Notes: generated by a model not told the origin, from the letters alone. DNA of 64,000 nucleotides from Paenibacillus sp. JJ-223 (GCF_927798175.1 NZ_CAKMMP010000007.1:231329-295328); one strand, 5' to 3'; counted from the stretch's first letter, positions 52,723 through 61,870 are shown. Numbers and translations: made by a program.

Positions 52723-54381
52723 CTAAAAATTCTTTACGGAGTAGAAGTCAAAGTCTGCGTATGAGTCATGTTGATGTGCGTCAACCGAACCTATGAAGTT
52801 AAACAGTCCTGTGAATCCACCGATTTCACCTGGTTCACCGTTTACGCCTTCATCCGATAAATACATAGCATTGATATCGTTTTTTAATAATTGCCACTCC
52901 TGGTTTATTTCCAACCGATAAAATATATCCACCATACCCGACTTATAGATAACCTTTAAATCAACTACATTGTCAGGAACCGGGATCGTCTGTTGAACCA
53001 ATTCTTTACGTTTACCTAGATTAGCCTGCAATAAGCTCAAAACCGTTCCATTTGATGATTCTGAATACGTTAAGTGTGCATAGATCCAATTATTTGAATC
53101 ATAGTAGAGTCCCATACCGGCAGTTTCGGAGTAATGGTCAGGGAGAAATTCAATTCTGGTTTGAAACTCATAATGGAATGATGTCGCGCGAGTTGCCATG
53201 ATTGCAGGATTCATTTGTGAAAAAAGAGAGTTTTCTCCGTAAATGCGCAGATATCCGGAACGTTCGATTGTATTTACCCAACTTGCTTCCTGCTTTCGAT
53301 AGGGAGTCATAAAGCGGATATCATAGTTTCTATCATCAAAATGATCATGGATGTCATGTGATCCTACAGGCGATAACTGGACCCCCTCCATCCCCTTTAC
53401 TTCCATTTTGGCCAGGTTTGATCCATCCTCCATTTCGAGCCACCCATCCTGTGACCATTTCATTTTTTGAATCGATGTTTCCCGACCTAACGGATTTAAG
53501 AGAGTTCCTTCCAGAGGGCGTGACATCAGATGTGCAATATACCACTCGCCCGTATGGGTTTGAACTAATGAACCATGACCTGCTTTTTGCATCAATGAAT
53601 GTGGATTGTACATTTCAAAATGTCCCGCATCCGGATCGCCAAGTGAAAAAAGATGCCGCGGTGAAGACGTGATGATCGGTTCTTTCGATGGATGCGGTTC
53701 ATAGGGGCCAAAGATAGATGTGGAGCGCCCAATCTCCACACCATGTGCGTAGCCTGTTCCACCGGCAGCAATAATAAGATAATAATAGTCTTTATGTTTA
53801 TAAATTTGCGGTGCTTCTGCGCACCCACGACTGGTAAACCCTTGTGTTACTCTGTGCCAAGCACCAATGACCTCACCTTTTTCCAAGTCATACTCGGCGA
53901 TGACAATATGCCCGGGCGCTTGATAGCCCTCTCTCGTTTCCCATTCAAGGATGGAAATGTAGTGTTTTCCGTCGTCATCATGGAAAATGGCTGGATCAAA
54001 ACCGATGGATGTTAGATAAATCGGCGCTGACCATGGCCCGTGTATATCTTCTGCCCACATCGCGTATGAATCCGCATTAAATTCACGACCAGCCATATTG
54101 ATCATATGGGAGTAGGCTAACCAGTATTTCTTTGTGAAAGCATCATAGGATAAATGCGGTGCCCAGATTCCAGCGGGTGTATGTGTACCCCTTAAATCGA
54201 CCTCCCCTTTTTTTAACGCAAAGTTAATAAGTTCCCAGTTGGCTAAATCTGATGATTTAAAGATCTGGATCCCTGGATTCCAATGAAACGTAGACGTTGC
54301 GATATAATATTCATCATCAACTCGAATAATCGATGGGTCTGGTGCCATTCCAGGTATTATCGGATTATTAATCATTGTCAT
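52723..54381 (-). CDS. Glycoside hydrolase family 43 beta-xylosidase
   Basis: The 552-residue enzyme has a GH43 five-bladed domain with 'GMAPDPSIIRVDDEYYIATS' (catalytic base Asp), 'SIGFDPAIFHDDDGKHYISI' (pKa-modulating Asp) and 'SRGCAEAPQIYKHKDYYYL' (acid Glu), then a C-terminal beta-sandwich (about 325-550, 'RTSFHYEFQTRIEF'-like 'ATSFHYEFQTRIEFLPDHYS'). No signal peptide, so it cleaves imported xylo-oligosaccharides or arabinosides. ATG 54381 follows AAAGGGAAAGAAG. A cre-like site lies just upstream. Confidence 0.9.
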   Translation of the reverse strand: MTMINNPIIPGMAPDPSIIRVDDEYYIATSTFHWNPGIQIFKSSDLANWELINFALKKGEVDLRGTHTPAGIWAPHLSYDAFTKKYWLAYSHMINMAGREFNADSYAMWAEDIHGPWSAPIYLTSIGFDPAIFHDDDGKHYISILEWETREGYQAPGHIVIAEYDLEKGEVIGAWHRVTQGFTSRGCAEAPQIYKHKDYYYLIIAAGGTGYAHGVEIGRSTSIFGPYEPHPSKEPIITSSPRHLFSLGDPDAGHFEMYNPHSLMQKAGHGSLVQTHTGEWYIAHLMSRPLEGTLLNPLGRETSIQKMKWSQDGWLEMEDGSNLAKMEVKGMEGVQLSPVGSHDIHDHFDDRNYDIRFMTPYRKQEASWVNTIERSGYLRIYGENSLFSQMNPAIMATRATSFHYEFQTRIEFLPDHYSETAGMGLYYDSNNWIYAHLTYSESSNGTVLSLLQANLGKRKELVQQTIPVPDNVVDLKVIYKSGMVDIFYRLEINQEWQLLKNDINAMYLSDEGVNGEPGEIGGFTGLFNFIGSVDAHQHDSYADFDFYSVKNF

Positions 54382-54406
54382 TTCTTCTTTCCCTTTCAAT
54401 CGCATT

Positions 54407-54420
54407 TTTAAGCGCTTTCT
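54407..54420. promoter_or_regulatory. cre-like site for CcpA repression, upstream of GH43
   Basis: TTTAAGCGCTTTCT resembles the catabolite-responsive element TGWAANCGNTNWCA. It sits between the GH43 promoter region and start codon, where CcpA would block transcription. Confidence 0.55.
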
Positions 54421-54548
54421 ATTTCCCGGCATGCAGCTTACCCTTTTTTTTCATTACCAAGCAACATGTTGATACCGTTTTCTTTTTTGACTATAATAAA
54501 CATGCGTCTGCTAAATATCGATAATAGAACATAAATCATGGTCATTCT

Positions 54549-54561
54549 CGAAAGCGTTTCC
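54549..54561. promoter_or_regulatory. Second cre-like site in the GH43-AraC divergent region
   Basis: CGAAAGCGTTTCC carries the near-palindromic GAAA-GCG-TTTC core of a cre. Placed about 170 bases upstream of the GH43 start and 90 bases upstream of the AraC gene. Confidence 0.55.
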
Positions 54562-54652
54562 TGCTGCTCACTTATATTATAATAACGATTAAACTTGAAA
54601 TTCGATTGCACAATGAAGGTTTAATTTACCCAAATCAAGGTGGGATCTCAAA

Positions 54653-55552
54653 ATGGAAAACGATATACAACGATTTATTGGAGATACAACACAGCTGCTT
54701 CCGCGTATTGATTGGAACATACGTTTTTTCGGTGCCCATAAGCAGACCGTTCCTTCACACTGGTCCATGACGAAAGAATTCCATCATGCTTTTGAGATAT
54801 TAATTGTATTAGATGGCACTCAGGAGACATGTCTTGAAAAAGACCGTTATGTCATCCAAAAGAACGAAATTCTTCTTATTCCTCCTGGTTTTGAACATAC
54901 CAATCATTGCATCTCTCCTGGTTCAATGACTTATTTTTGTGCTCATTTCGATATTGATGAACCTTCTTTGCGAATGAAGATCATGAAAAACTGCGATTGG
55001 GTCTATACGCCCGATAATCCGTATTACAGCAGGTTAAGGAGCTGTCTTCAAAAATGGATTGACATTTTAGAAGATCAAGAGATTTCATTTTCAACTGCAA
55101 AATTAAGAGCACAGGTTATCCTCTTTGAATTATTAGAAATACTTGTAGATCTGCAACCAACAAACTCGAATGTAAGAACGAATCAATCCATGACCACTGC
55201 AAAATACGCCAAGGAAATTGCAGAAGCCATAAAGTGGACCTTCAAAAAAAAATGCATAGAAACAAACGGTAAAGTAGACTTTACCGTTCACATACAGCCG
55301 ATTATTGCATCTCTTGGGATCAGCCCCAATTATGGTTTAGAAGTCTTTCAAAAGATTTACCAAATGTCACCTCGAAAATATTTATCCGAGCTAAAATTAC
55401 AAGAAGCTAAAATCTTATTGCAGCAACCAGAGTTATCTTTGAATGAAATCGCCAATCGTTTAGGGTATAAAAATCTTTCTCACTTCAGCAGACAATTTAA
55501 GAGATGGACTGGCATAAACCCGTCCGCATTTCGTAAAAAGACAAGTATTTAA
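54653..55552 (+). CDS. AraC family regulator with cupin ligand domain
   Basis: A 299-residue regulator: N-terminal cupin-like sensor ('HAFEILIVLDGTQETCLEKD', 'ILLIPPGFEHTNHCISPGSM') and C-terminal AraC helix-turn-helix pair ('LQEAKILLQQPELSLNEIAN', 'LGYKNLSHFSRQFKRWTGIN'). Divergent from the GH43-MFS operon, which it probably activates with a xyloside or arabinoside as inducer. AAGGTGGG precedes the ATG. Confidence 0.88.
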   Translation: MENDIQRFIGDTTQLLPRIDWNIRFFGAHKQTVPSHWSMTKEFHHAFEILIVLDGTQETCLEKDRYVIQKNEILLIPPGFEHTNHCISPGSMTYFCAHFDIDEPSLRMKIMKNCDWVYTPDNPYYSRLRSCLQKWIDILEDQEISFSTAKLRAQVILFELLEILVDLQPTNSNVRTNQSMTTAKYAKEIAEAIKWTFKKKCIETNGKVDFTVHIQPIIASLGISPNYGLEVFQKIYQMSPRKYLSELKLQEAKILLQQPELSLNEIANRLGYKNLSHFSRQFKRWTGINPSAFRKKTSI

Positions 55553-56031
55553 TCATTTTTCTTTATCCAGGAACGCAGCTTGTCCGCATAGAAAGCGCGT
55601 TCATCCGGGTCGGACGGTGAACCCTTTGACAGGTAAAGTTGATCGTCCGCATACCTAGGGTACACATGGAGATGATAGTGCCACACGTCTTGATTGCCGG
55701 CAGGCTCATTATGTTGCCGCGTAGAAATCCCGTCGCATCCATATGTATTTTTCATTGCAAATGCTGTAAGCTGTGCCGCACGGTGAATTTCAACAGCGTA
55801 ATCCGCAGGGAGTTCATAGATATTCTCGAAATGTTGATTAGGAATAACCAGAACATGTCCTTTATTGTTGGGCCACCATTTGCTTGCTATAAACGCCGTT
55901 ACCTTTTCATTTTGATAGATGATATCCCTTTGTTTTGTTCCCTGATCAGGTCGCTCGATCCCCCAAATACAACAAAATGGACATTCGTACCCTTCAGGCT
56001 GATGTGAAAATGATGCTGTCATCGTTCTCAT
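55549..56031 (-). CDS. HIT family protein
   Basis: A 160-residue histidine-triad hydrolase with 'WHYHLHVYPRY' (HxHxH at about 118-122) and N-terminal 'CPFCCIWG' zinc-like Cys pair. HIT proteins hydrolyse nucleotidyl-phosphoramidates or dinucleoside polyphosphates. AAAGGAGTTG precedes the ATG. It overlaps the convergent AraC gene by four bases. Confidence 0.88.
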   Translation of the reverse strand: MRTMTASFSHQPEGYECPFCCIWGIERPDQGTKQRDIIYQNEKVTAFIASKWWPNNKGHVLVIPNQHFENIYELPADYAVEIHRAAQLTAFAMKNTYGCDGISTRQHNEPAGNQDVWHYHLHVYPRYADDQLYLSKGSPSDPDERAFYADKLRSWIKKND

Positions 56032-56067
56032 TCAACTCCTTTTATGTTTGTATTGCCGTCGTTTCCG

Positions 56068-56478
56068 CTAGTTTAATGGCTTGGTCAGGATAATTTCCAA
56101 TGGTTGTGTATCAAGTAATAGGCATCCAGCATCTTGATAGCCCAGCTTTCTATAGAAATGTTGTGCGCCTTCATCAGCCTGAGTAGATGTCATGACCATG
56201 TTGAAGCCCTTTTGTTTCATTTGCTCCTCCCAGAAGAGAACAACTTTATTCCCTACACCCTTGCCCCGAAATGGTTCATCGATCCAAATGATGTTCATAA
56301 ACGGGATGTTGTCCCAAAAATAACCATACCTCATCCATCCGATGTTACTTCCATCCAGGTTTCTTATGATATAGATTTCTTTCCCCTTTATTTTGGCGGA
56401 TATGAGGTTCTCTGAAATATGACGGTCCCTGCCTTTGATGTATTCGTAATCCGAATCATCTGCAAAAGCGATGTTCAT
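56068..56478 (-). CDS. GNAT family N-acetyltransferase
   Basis: A 136-residue acetyltransferase with 'NIIWIDEPFRGKGVGNKVVL' (RGxGVG acetyl-CoA loop) and 'DEGAQHFYRKLGYQDAG' at the end. ATG 56478 follows AGGGGGAG. It starts 36 bases upstream of the HIT gene on the same strand, which suggests one transcript. Acceptor unknown. Confidence 0.85.
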   Translation of the reverse strand: MNIAFADDSDYEYIKGRDRHISENLISAKIKGKEIYIIRNLDGSNIGWMRYGYFWDNIPFMNIIWIDEPFRGKGVGNKVVLFWEEQMKQKGFNMVMTSTQADEGAQHFYRKLGYQDAGCLLLDTQPLEIILTKPLN

Positions 56479-56771
56479 TGTAACTCCCCCTAATATCACA
56501 ATTAAGATTTCATACCATTATATCCCATAAACTTTCCTTCCCGTTAGCCATTCATATCGTAACTTTTCTTTACATTCTGAAGTCTCTTTTGGAACAATCC
56601 GTTAAGTTCCTGAATATAGACAAATACCCTTTCAATGGGTGCCCGCGGTTTCTCTCATATGACAAATATGTAAGGTGAAAACGGCAAATGTAAGGTAAAT
56701 CGATCGATCGAAGCAATGAATCAGTGCTATTGTAAATATGCGAGTTCATTAACATGGCAGGAGTGAAACGG

Positions 56772-58307
56772 GTGTGCAAAAGAAAGGTACAAAATCTATT
56801 TCGATGTTTGGTATGTCTTGTCGTGATCTTGGTTTCAGTTGGGGAGTATATGAAGACGGTTGAAGCAGCCCCCCTCTCTCAGGCGCCACGAAAAATAGAG
56901 GAATTCAAGCACCTATTAGATGAACAGGTTCCGGTATGGCAGGATAAATATGATGTACCCGGATTGGCCGTCGGCATGGTTCACGAAGGTCGTGTCGCTT
57001 ATCTTCTCAACTATGGTTATGCCGATACGAAAAACAAGATCGAACTGACCGATCAAACCTTGTTCCAGGCGGGCTCGATATCCAAAAGCGTTACAGCATG
57101 GGGAGTTCTAAAGTTGGTAGAAAAGGGGCTCGTTTCGCTCGACGATCCCGTTGAAAAGTACTTGACCTCGTGGAAATTACCTGACGCCAAGTTTAATCCT
57201 GATGAGGTCACCATAAAACGATTGTTAAGTCATACTGCAGGCTTGGCTGCCCATAAAGGGTATCTCGGTACGGCACCGCAAAGCCGGCTTTCCAGTATAG
57301 AAGATTCGTTGAACGGAAAAGGCCTATTTAATGAACCTGTGAGAATTACCGATACGCCCGGGGAAAAAGAGGTTTACTCTGGTGGAGGCTATACCATTCT
57401 ACAGCTCGTGATTGAAGAGGTTACTGGAATGGCATTTGAACGTTATATGGAAGAAGAAGTCCTTAAGCCGCTAGGCATGGACTCGAGTTCATTCCATCAA
57501 GATCCCAACGATCCCCGGATGTCAAAAGCATACGGTTATTTCGGACAGGAGCTTCCGAACTACCAATTTACCGAGCAGGCAGCGGCTGGACTTAAAACGA
57601 ACTCCACGGATATGATGAAACTGATTCTGGCCAGCATGGACCATTTGAATCGGATGCAAGGGAATGGACTTCTCGAAAACGAGCTTGTAGAGGAGATGCA
57701 GCAGCCAGTAATAGGTGAGAGTGGATTGGGCGTATTTATCAGAAAGCTATCCGAAGAGCAGACGTTCATTTACCATTCTGGCGACAATCGAGGCTGGCAT
57801 GCATTGTACGGTTTTATCCCGGAAACCAAGGAAGGCTTGGTCATTCTTACGAACAGCGATAATGGAATCGATCTGAGGCAGGATATTTACCATGCATGGA
57901 TTGAATATGTAACCGGTTCGTTACCGGAGGGCCATTCTTCGTTGACTCAATCGAGAACGAATAATTTCATTCTATCCATTTCGATCGGGACCTTGTTTGG
58001 CATTTACGTGATAATGTTTGGTATAAGAATGGCTACCGGTAGAAGAGTCTTTTTCACCAAGCTTAAGGATAAATATGTTGTAAAATTAGGATGTAGGACA
58101 TTACTTTTAGTATCTGTCGGTGCCCTCTTGTTCTATGCTTCTTATGTTTGGCAAATACTAAATTTAAGTTCCGGACGTAAAGATTATGTGATGCTGATCA
58201 TGGCGTGGCTATTCGTTCTTGTCATCACGGGTTTTTACCCCAAAAAACGTAAATTGAAGTCGCCAGAGCGTCCATTTAATAATCCCATTCCGTTAAATCC
58301 TGAATGA
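56772..58307 (+). CDS. Beta-lactamase-fold serine hydrolase with C-terminal membrane domain
   Basis: A 511-residue protein: signal or anchor helix (about 8-25), class C beta-lactamase/penicillin-binding fold with 'FQAGSISKSVTAW' (SxxK), 'VYSGGGYTILQLVIE' (Tyr motif) and 'YHSGDNRGWHALYG' (HxG motif), then three membrane helices (about 390-500). Such proteins act as D-amino-acid peptidases, esterases or FmtA/PbpE-like wall enzymes. GTG 56772 follows GCAGGAG; ATG 56754 is the weaker choice. Convergent overlap of 32 bases with the MarR gene. Confidence 0.85.
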   Translation: MCKRKVQNLFRCLVCLVVILVSVGEYMKTVEAAPLSQAPRKIEEFKHLLDEQVPVWQDKYDVPGLAVGMVHEGRVAYLLNYGYADTKNKIELTDQTLFQAGSISKSVTAWGVLKLVEKGLVSLDDPVEKYLTSWKLPDAKFNPDEVTIKRLLSHTAGLAAHKGYLGTAPQSRLSSIEDSLNGKGLFNEPVRITDTPGEKEVYSGGGYTILQLVIEEVTGMAFERYMEEEVLKPLGMDSSSFHQDPNDPRMSKAYGYFGQELPNYQFTEQAAAGLKTNSTDMMKLILASMDHLNRMQGNGLLENELVEEMQQPVIGESGLGVFIRKLSEEQTFIYHSGDNRGWHALYGFIPETKEGLVILTNSDNGIDLRQDIYHAWIEYVTGSLPEGHSSLTQSRTNNFILSISIGTLFGIYVIMFGIRMATGRRVFFTKLKDKYVVKLGCRTLLLVSVGALLFYASYVWQILNLSSGRKDYVMLIMAWLFVLVITGFYPKKRKLKSPERPFNNPIPLNPE

Positions 58308-58761
58308 ACTTACTCGCAAAAACAAGCTCATCAGCAGTGTACTTATCTAGAAAATTCATGAATCGCTCTTCAATTTCTTGATGGATCCGATGATGGATCA
58401 CATATATTTTTTGGCCTTTCGAGGTCAAAGCGTAATAGACTTCTTTTTTATTGTCATTCATCTGCTGTCTTTTGATTAACGCCAGCTTCAGAAGTTTTTT
58501 GCTGATTCTTGTGATGGACCCTTTGGTTAATCCGGTTTTTTCTGCAATGGAGGTGACATTAATCGGTGAGAAATCTCCAATACATGCGATAAGGTGAATC
58601 TCCGACAAGGTCAAATTTCCCTTTTCACCAAATTCCTTTTCGAACTTATGTATTTCCTCACTCATGCGGACGGATAACTTGCTTTCCCTTATGTCCTGTT
58701 GACTCATAAGATGGATGAAGCTTTTAAAAATCCATTGTTTCGAAAGATCCATGGGCTGCAT
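58276..58761 (-). CDS. MarR family transcriptional regulator
   Basis: A 161-residue winged-helix regulator: 'LTLSEIHLIACIGDFSPINV' then 'TSIAEKTGLTKGSITRISKK' as the recognition helix and 'MNDNKKEVYYALTSKGQKIY' as the wing. AGGAGACCGAGG precedes the ATG. A TTGTTTC half-dyad in its promoter resembles the perfect dyad before ridA-monooxygenase, so it probably controls both. Confidence 0.88.
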   Translation of the reverse strand: MQPMDLSKQWIFKSFIHLMSQQDIRESKLSVRMSEEIHKFEKEFGEKGNLTLSEIHLIACIGDFSPINVTSIAEKTGLTKGSITRISKKLLKLALIKRQQMNDNKKEVYYALTSKGQKIYVIHHRIHQEIEERFMNFLDKYTADELVFASKFIQDLTEWDY

Positions 58762-58807
58762 TTTCCTCGGTCTCCTCTTTTCGCGTATCTTTCCTCATTA
58801 TACATGA

Positions 58808-58825
58808 TTGTTTCGCAAAAAACAT
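58808..58825. promoter_or_regulatory. Candidate MarR operator at its own promoter
   Basis: TTGTTTCGCAAAAAACAT keeps the left half of the dyad at 61127-61144 and a weaker right half, 47 bases upstream of the MarR start. Confidence 0.5.
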
Positions 58826-58842
58826 TTGATGCGCTTATATTT

Positions 58843-59070
58843 TATATAGGTTGAACTGGATACTTACACGCTAACGGAGAGGGCAGAAAGAATCTGGAGA
58901 AGCGGAGCGTTCTAAAAGCTTTCTGAAAGAAAGCTGCATCGGAAGCATAGGCTTATCACCGGATTTTCCCCTTAATAAGGGGATCAAAAAAATCTGGGGA
59001 TAACAACGATCGAAAGATGGTTCTGACCACGTAGTGACTCCGTGTAAAAATCATTGGTTCAACCTATACA
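58843..59070 (+). repeat. Interspersed palindromic element, longest copy
   Basis: A 228-base copy with matching termini TATATAGGTTGAAC and GTTCAACCTATACA, and inner pairs TTACACG/CGTGTAA and CAGAA/TTCTG. The core includes ATCACCGGATTTTCCCCTTA and AAATCTGGGGATAAC. An extra block (GTTCTAAAAGCTTTCTGAAA) with an AGCTTTCT palindrome is found only here. It lies between the MarR gene and the monooxygenase terminator. Confidence 0.9.
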
Positions 59071-59075
59071 GACAA

Positions 59076-59124
59076 TAAAAAAGCCCGGAAAACGATGAAT
59101 CAGAAGCTTCCGGGCATATTTTTG
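59076..59124 (-). terminator. Terminator of the ridA-monooxygenase operon
   Basis: On the minus strand GCCCGGAA, a 17-base loop, TTCCGGGC and TTTTTTATTG; also T-rich on the plus side. Confidence 0.85.
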
Positions 59125-59157
59125 TTTCTCGCAAAACAATAAGGTTAAAAAAAAGCG

Positions 59158-60657
59158 TTACCCTTTGCTGATACTCCTAATTCCTTCCTCAATGCATCGT
59201 TCCAATGGACGTTCTTGATCGGAAATGGCCCATGCGATATATCCATCCGGACGGATCATGGCGGTGTGCACATTGTTCCAGTCCAGAGCCGGTTCCGCCA
59301 ACGTCGCGCTGACCCATGTGAAATGCTGAACGGGCAGACGACGAATGATGCCTTCCACGAGTTGATCATGAACGAGATTAAGCAATACACATTTGCCTTC
59401 CCGGAAAAGTTCGTAACTGCTGAAGACATCGCCGTTTTCCTTACGCAGTTTGATCTCTGCAAGCCTGCGACCATTTAACGGATGTGCAGAAACTGCATCT
59501 GGCACATTATAGCTAACATCCACGGCTGCAATTTGACTCGCTAAACGGTAGTTCGCTTCCGGACTTTCCAATAAATCCGATATCATTCTCCGCAGATGGA
59601 TCATAGTCGACGAAAAATCGGTACCAAATAGCAGGGTTTGGACACGTGTATTGCTGAGCAATGCTGAATTGACGGGAAAACGCTCTTCATGGTAAGTATC
59701 AAGCAACCCCTCGGGCGCCCATCCTTTCACTTGCGCAGCCAGCTTCCACCCCAAATTCATCGCCTCTTGCAGTCCCACGTTCATCCCTTGTCCTCCGGCA
59801 GGAAAATGAATATGAGCAGCATCTCCTGCAAGGAAAAGCCTTCCCTCCCTGTAGCGGTCAGCTTGTCGAGTAGCATTGCCAAAGCGGGTCATCCAGTACG
59901 GATCTGAAATCCCGTAGTCGTCCCCTAACATGCGGAGCATTCCCGAGCGTAGTTCTTCCAGTGTGACGGGTGTATCTTTTGGAACGGATGTTCGATCCGG
60001 ATCGATAAAGACTACGCGGTGCAGCTCTTCAGTCACAGGAACGATCATGATCATCCCGTTCTCGTCAAAGCGGGAAACGACACTCGTTGCAGGCGGGCGT
60101 TTAAACACAACGTCGCCTTGGACCGCTGTTAGCGTTGCATCCGTTCCGTTAAAGGAAATGTTCGCCTGTTTACGTACAATACTTCCGGCTCCGTCTGCAC
60201 CCACCACATATGCTGCTGTTAATGTCATTTCGCCTTCCGTTCCAGTGGCCATCACTTCGACATATTCCGAATTCGGTGAGATGGACGTTACTTCCACTCC
60301 TCGCCGGATCTCTGCACCCAGCTCTCTGGCTCTGCGCTCCAGTACCTTTTCGGTTTCCGATTGGGCGATAAACAATGAATAATTGGATGAAGAGTCGATG
60401 ACCGTAAAGTCCAACCGCGTTTCCAAGCCTGCAAAATGCCCGGTCGGCAGCGGTTTACCGATCTTCAACAATTCCGCTTTCAAACCACGCAAGTCCAAAA
60501 TCTCTAACGTACGAGGATGGATGCTAAGCGCTCTAGAGTATGGGGTGGTATCTTTCAATTTCTCCAAAACACAAACCTTCACGTCCGCCAAAGCGAGCTC
60601 CCCGGCCAACATCATGCCGACAGGTCCCCCGCCGATGATAATAACATCATAATTCAT
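59158..60657 (-). CDS. FAD-dependent aromatic monooxygenase (rifampicin monooxygenase-like)
   Basis: The 499-residue flavoprotein has 'VIIIGGGPVGMMLAGELAL' (dinucleotide fold), 'YVVGADGAGSIVRK' (DG motif) and 'RLFLAGDAAHIHFPAGGQGM' (GD motif with ribityl contact), the PHBH group. 'SRALSIHPRTLEILDLRGL' and 'TRFGNATRQADRYR' resemble rifampicin monooxygenase Rox. It would hydroxylate an aromatic substrate with NAD(P)H and oxygen; substrate identity is inference. GAGAGGAG precedes ATG. Second gene after ridA, gap 18 bases. Confidence 0.85.
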   Translation of the reverse strand: MNYDVIIIGGGPVGMMLAGELALADVKVCVLEKLKDTTPYSRALSIHPRTLEILDLRGLKAELLKIGKPLPTGHFAGLETRLDFTVIDSSSNYSLFIAQSETEKVLERRARELGAEIRRGVEVTSISPNSEYVEVMATGTEGEMTLTAAYVVGADGAGSIVRKQANISFNGTDATLTAVQGDVVFKRPPATSVVSRFDENGMIMIVPVTEELHRVVFIDPDRTSVPKDTPVTLEELRSGMLRMLGDDYGISDPYWMTRFGNATRQADRYREGRLFLAGDAAHIHFPAGGQGMNVGLQEAMNLGWKLAAQVKGWAPEGLLDTYHEERFPVNSALLSNTRVQTLLFGTDFSSTMIHLRRMISDLLESPEANYRLASQIAAVDVSYNVPDAVSAHPLNGRRLAEIKLRKENGDVFSSYELFREGKCVLLNLVHDQLVEGIIRRLPVQHFTWVSATLAEPALDWNNVHTAMIRPDGYIAWAISDQERPLERCIEEGIRSISKG

Positions 60658-60675
60658 TTTTAGAGTTCTCCTCTC

Positions 60676-61080
60676 TTAGTTGGAAATCGCTGCAATGGCA
60701 TCCACTTCAATTAACCATTCCTCAAAGGCAAGCGCCTGAACACCTATAAAGGTACTAGCCGTTTTGGGCCATCCGTCGCCGAATACTTCAAAACCGGCTT
60801 GAAAAATTGTCTCAACCAACTCAGGCTTATGGTTTACGACATATATCCTCATTTGAACAATGCTCTTCGCTTCCGTATCGATGGCCTCCAAAGCCAATTT
60901 CAGATTGGCAAAGACTTGCTTGGACTGGAGCAGATAGTCGCCCTTTCCGATCAGCTCGCCTTTTTCGTTTAAAGCCACTTGTCCGGAAATAAAAGCTAAC
61001 GGAGAAGCGGGGGCAATGACGATTTGTGAAATGAGATTGGTCACTGTTTGTGGAAGGGTACTCGGATTGATTTTTTGCAT
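60676..61080 (-). CDS. RidA family protein
   Basis: A 134-residue protein of the YjgF/YER057c/UK114 group: 'VIAPASPLAFISGQVALNEK', 'LLQSKQVFANLKLALEAIDT', 'IVQMRIYVVNHKPELVETIF' and 'PKTASTFIGVQALAFEEWLI'. The catalytic Arg of true enamine deaminases sits before 'TFIGV' in RidA ('PART'); here the position reads 'KTAS', so it likely belongs to another Rid subgroup used in oxidative catabolic operons. AAGGAGGAAG precedes ATG. Confidence 0.85.
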   Translation of the reverse strand: MQKINPSTLPQTVTNLISQIVIAPASPLAFISGQVALNEKGELIGKGDYLLQSKQVFANLKLALEAIDTEAKSIVQMRIYVVNHKPELVETIFQAGFEVFGDGWPKTASTFIGVQALAFEEWLIEVDAIAAISN

Positions 61081-61126
61081 GCGCTTCCTCCTTAGTGATT
61101 GTTTTTCTCAAAATAAAAATTATTTA

Positions 61127-61144
61127 TTGTTTCGTATGAAACAA
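61127..61144. promoter_or_regulatory. MarR-type operator upstream of ridA
   Basis: TTGTTTC-GTAT-GAAACAA is a perfect 7-4-7 dyad, 46 bases upstream of ridA in an AT-rich promoter region. It resembles a site at the nearby MarR gene. Confidence 0.7.
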
Positions 61145-61309
61145 ATTTATGGTAGCATTATAACAAAATAAATACAATAAAAATTATATAATTTGTTTTG
61201 AGAAGAACAATAATTCTCGACCTTGTTAAGTAGTTCTGCCGCTTTAACTCGGGTTCGTTGAATGAATCAAAAACAGCCGACGAATTAGCCGGCTGTCTTC
61301 TTGATTTAT

Positions 61310-61841
61310 CAATCGCGCTTTACTTGGGCTGGGTCGTGGATCTTGAAAACATCATGCACAATTTCAAAAACGAGAACCCGGATGGCCCCGCCCCAAGCGA
61401 AGTATTCCCACTGGCAATCTCTTTGAAAAATAACACCAACACCTGGATGGGGTCACTCGACTGGCTATTCGGCGCATATGGCACCATCCAGGAACAATGG
61501 AACAAAGACGCCGACGGCAATCTCGAGTACGGCTCCATTAACCCTGGGGCGAAGCAGACCCTTGCCAAGCTGAGTGAATGGATGGAAAAAGGGCATATAT
61601 CCATACCGACTCCGCCCTGTGGGATGGGGGCAAATCGGCCGAAAGCTGGACCGCTGACACCGCCGGCATCCTGCCTAGGGCCAACTGGGCACTCGACTGG
61701 CCGGCACCCGACCTGTTGAAGAACGTGCCTGGTTCCAAAATCAAAGCCTAGCCGATTCCGGCTGGTCCAGACGGTAAAATCGCGGAGATCAGATCACGCA
61801 AGAAGTGAATGATTGGTTTAAGTCGGTGCAGGGGAAGTAAG
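61310..61841 (+). pseudogene. Decayed extracellular solute-binding protein gene
   Basis: Fragments match sugar ABC transporter lipoproteins: 'GYGTI-EQW-KDADGNLEYGS'-like 'YGTIQEQWNKDADGNLEYGS' followed by 'AKQTLAKLSEWMEKGHIS', then a frame change to 'SALWDGGKSAESWTADTAGI' and 'NWALDWPAPDLLKNVPGSKI', a TAG in place of the Tyr of 'KAYPIPAGPDGKI', and the C-terminal 'EVNDWFKSVQGK'. The 5' half, signal peptide and an internal section are missing. No transporter genes are adjacent. Confidence 0.8.
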
Positions 61842-61870
61842 AATTGGGATTTTGGAAAAGTAGAGCATTA

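Noticed and set aside
25754..59070. Considered whether the repeated elements form a CRISPR array
   Set aside because: Copies are kilobases apart, in both orientations and themselves palindromic, with no regular spacers and no cas genes.
61268..61292. ACAGCCG/CCGGCTGT hairpin before the solute-binding protein remnant
   Set aside because: It has a T run only on the minus strand where no gene ends close by; recorded as an orphan hairpin without a functional call.
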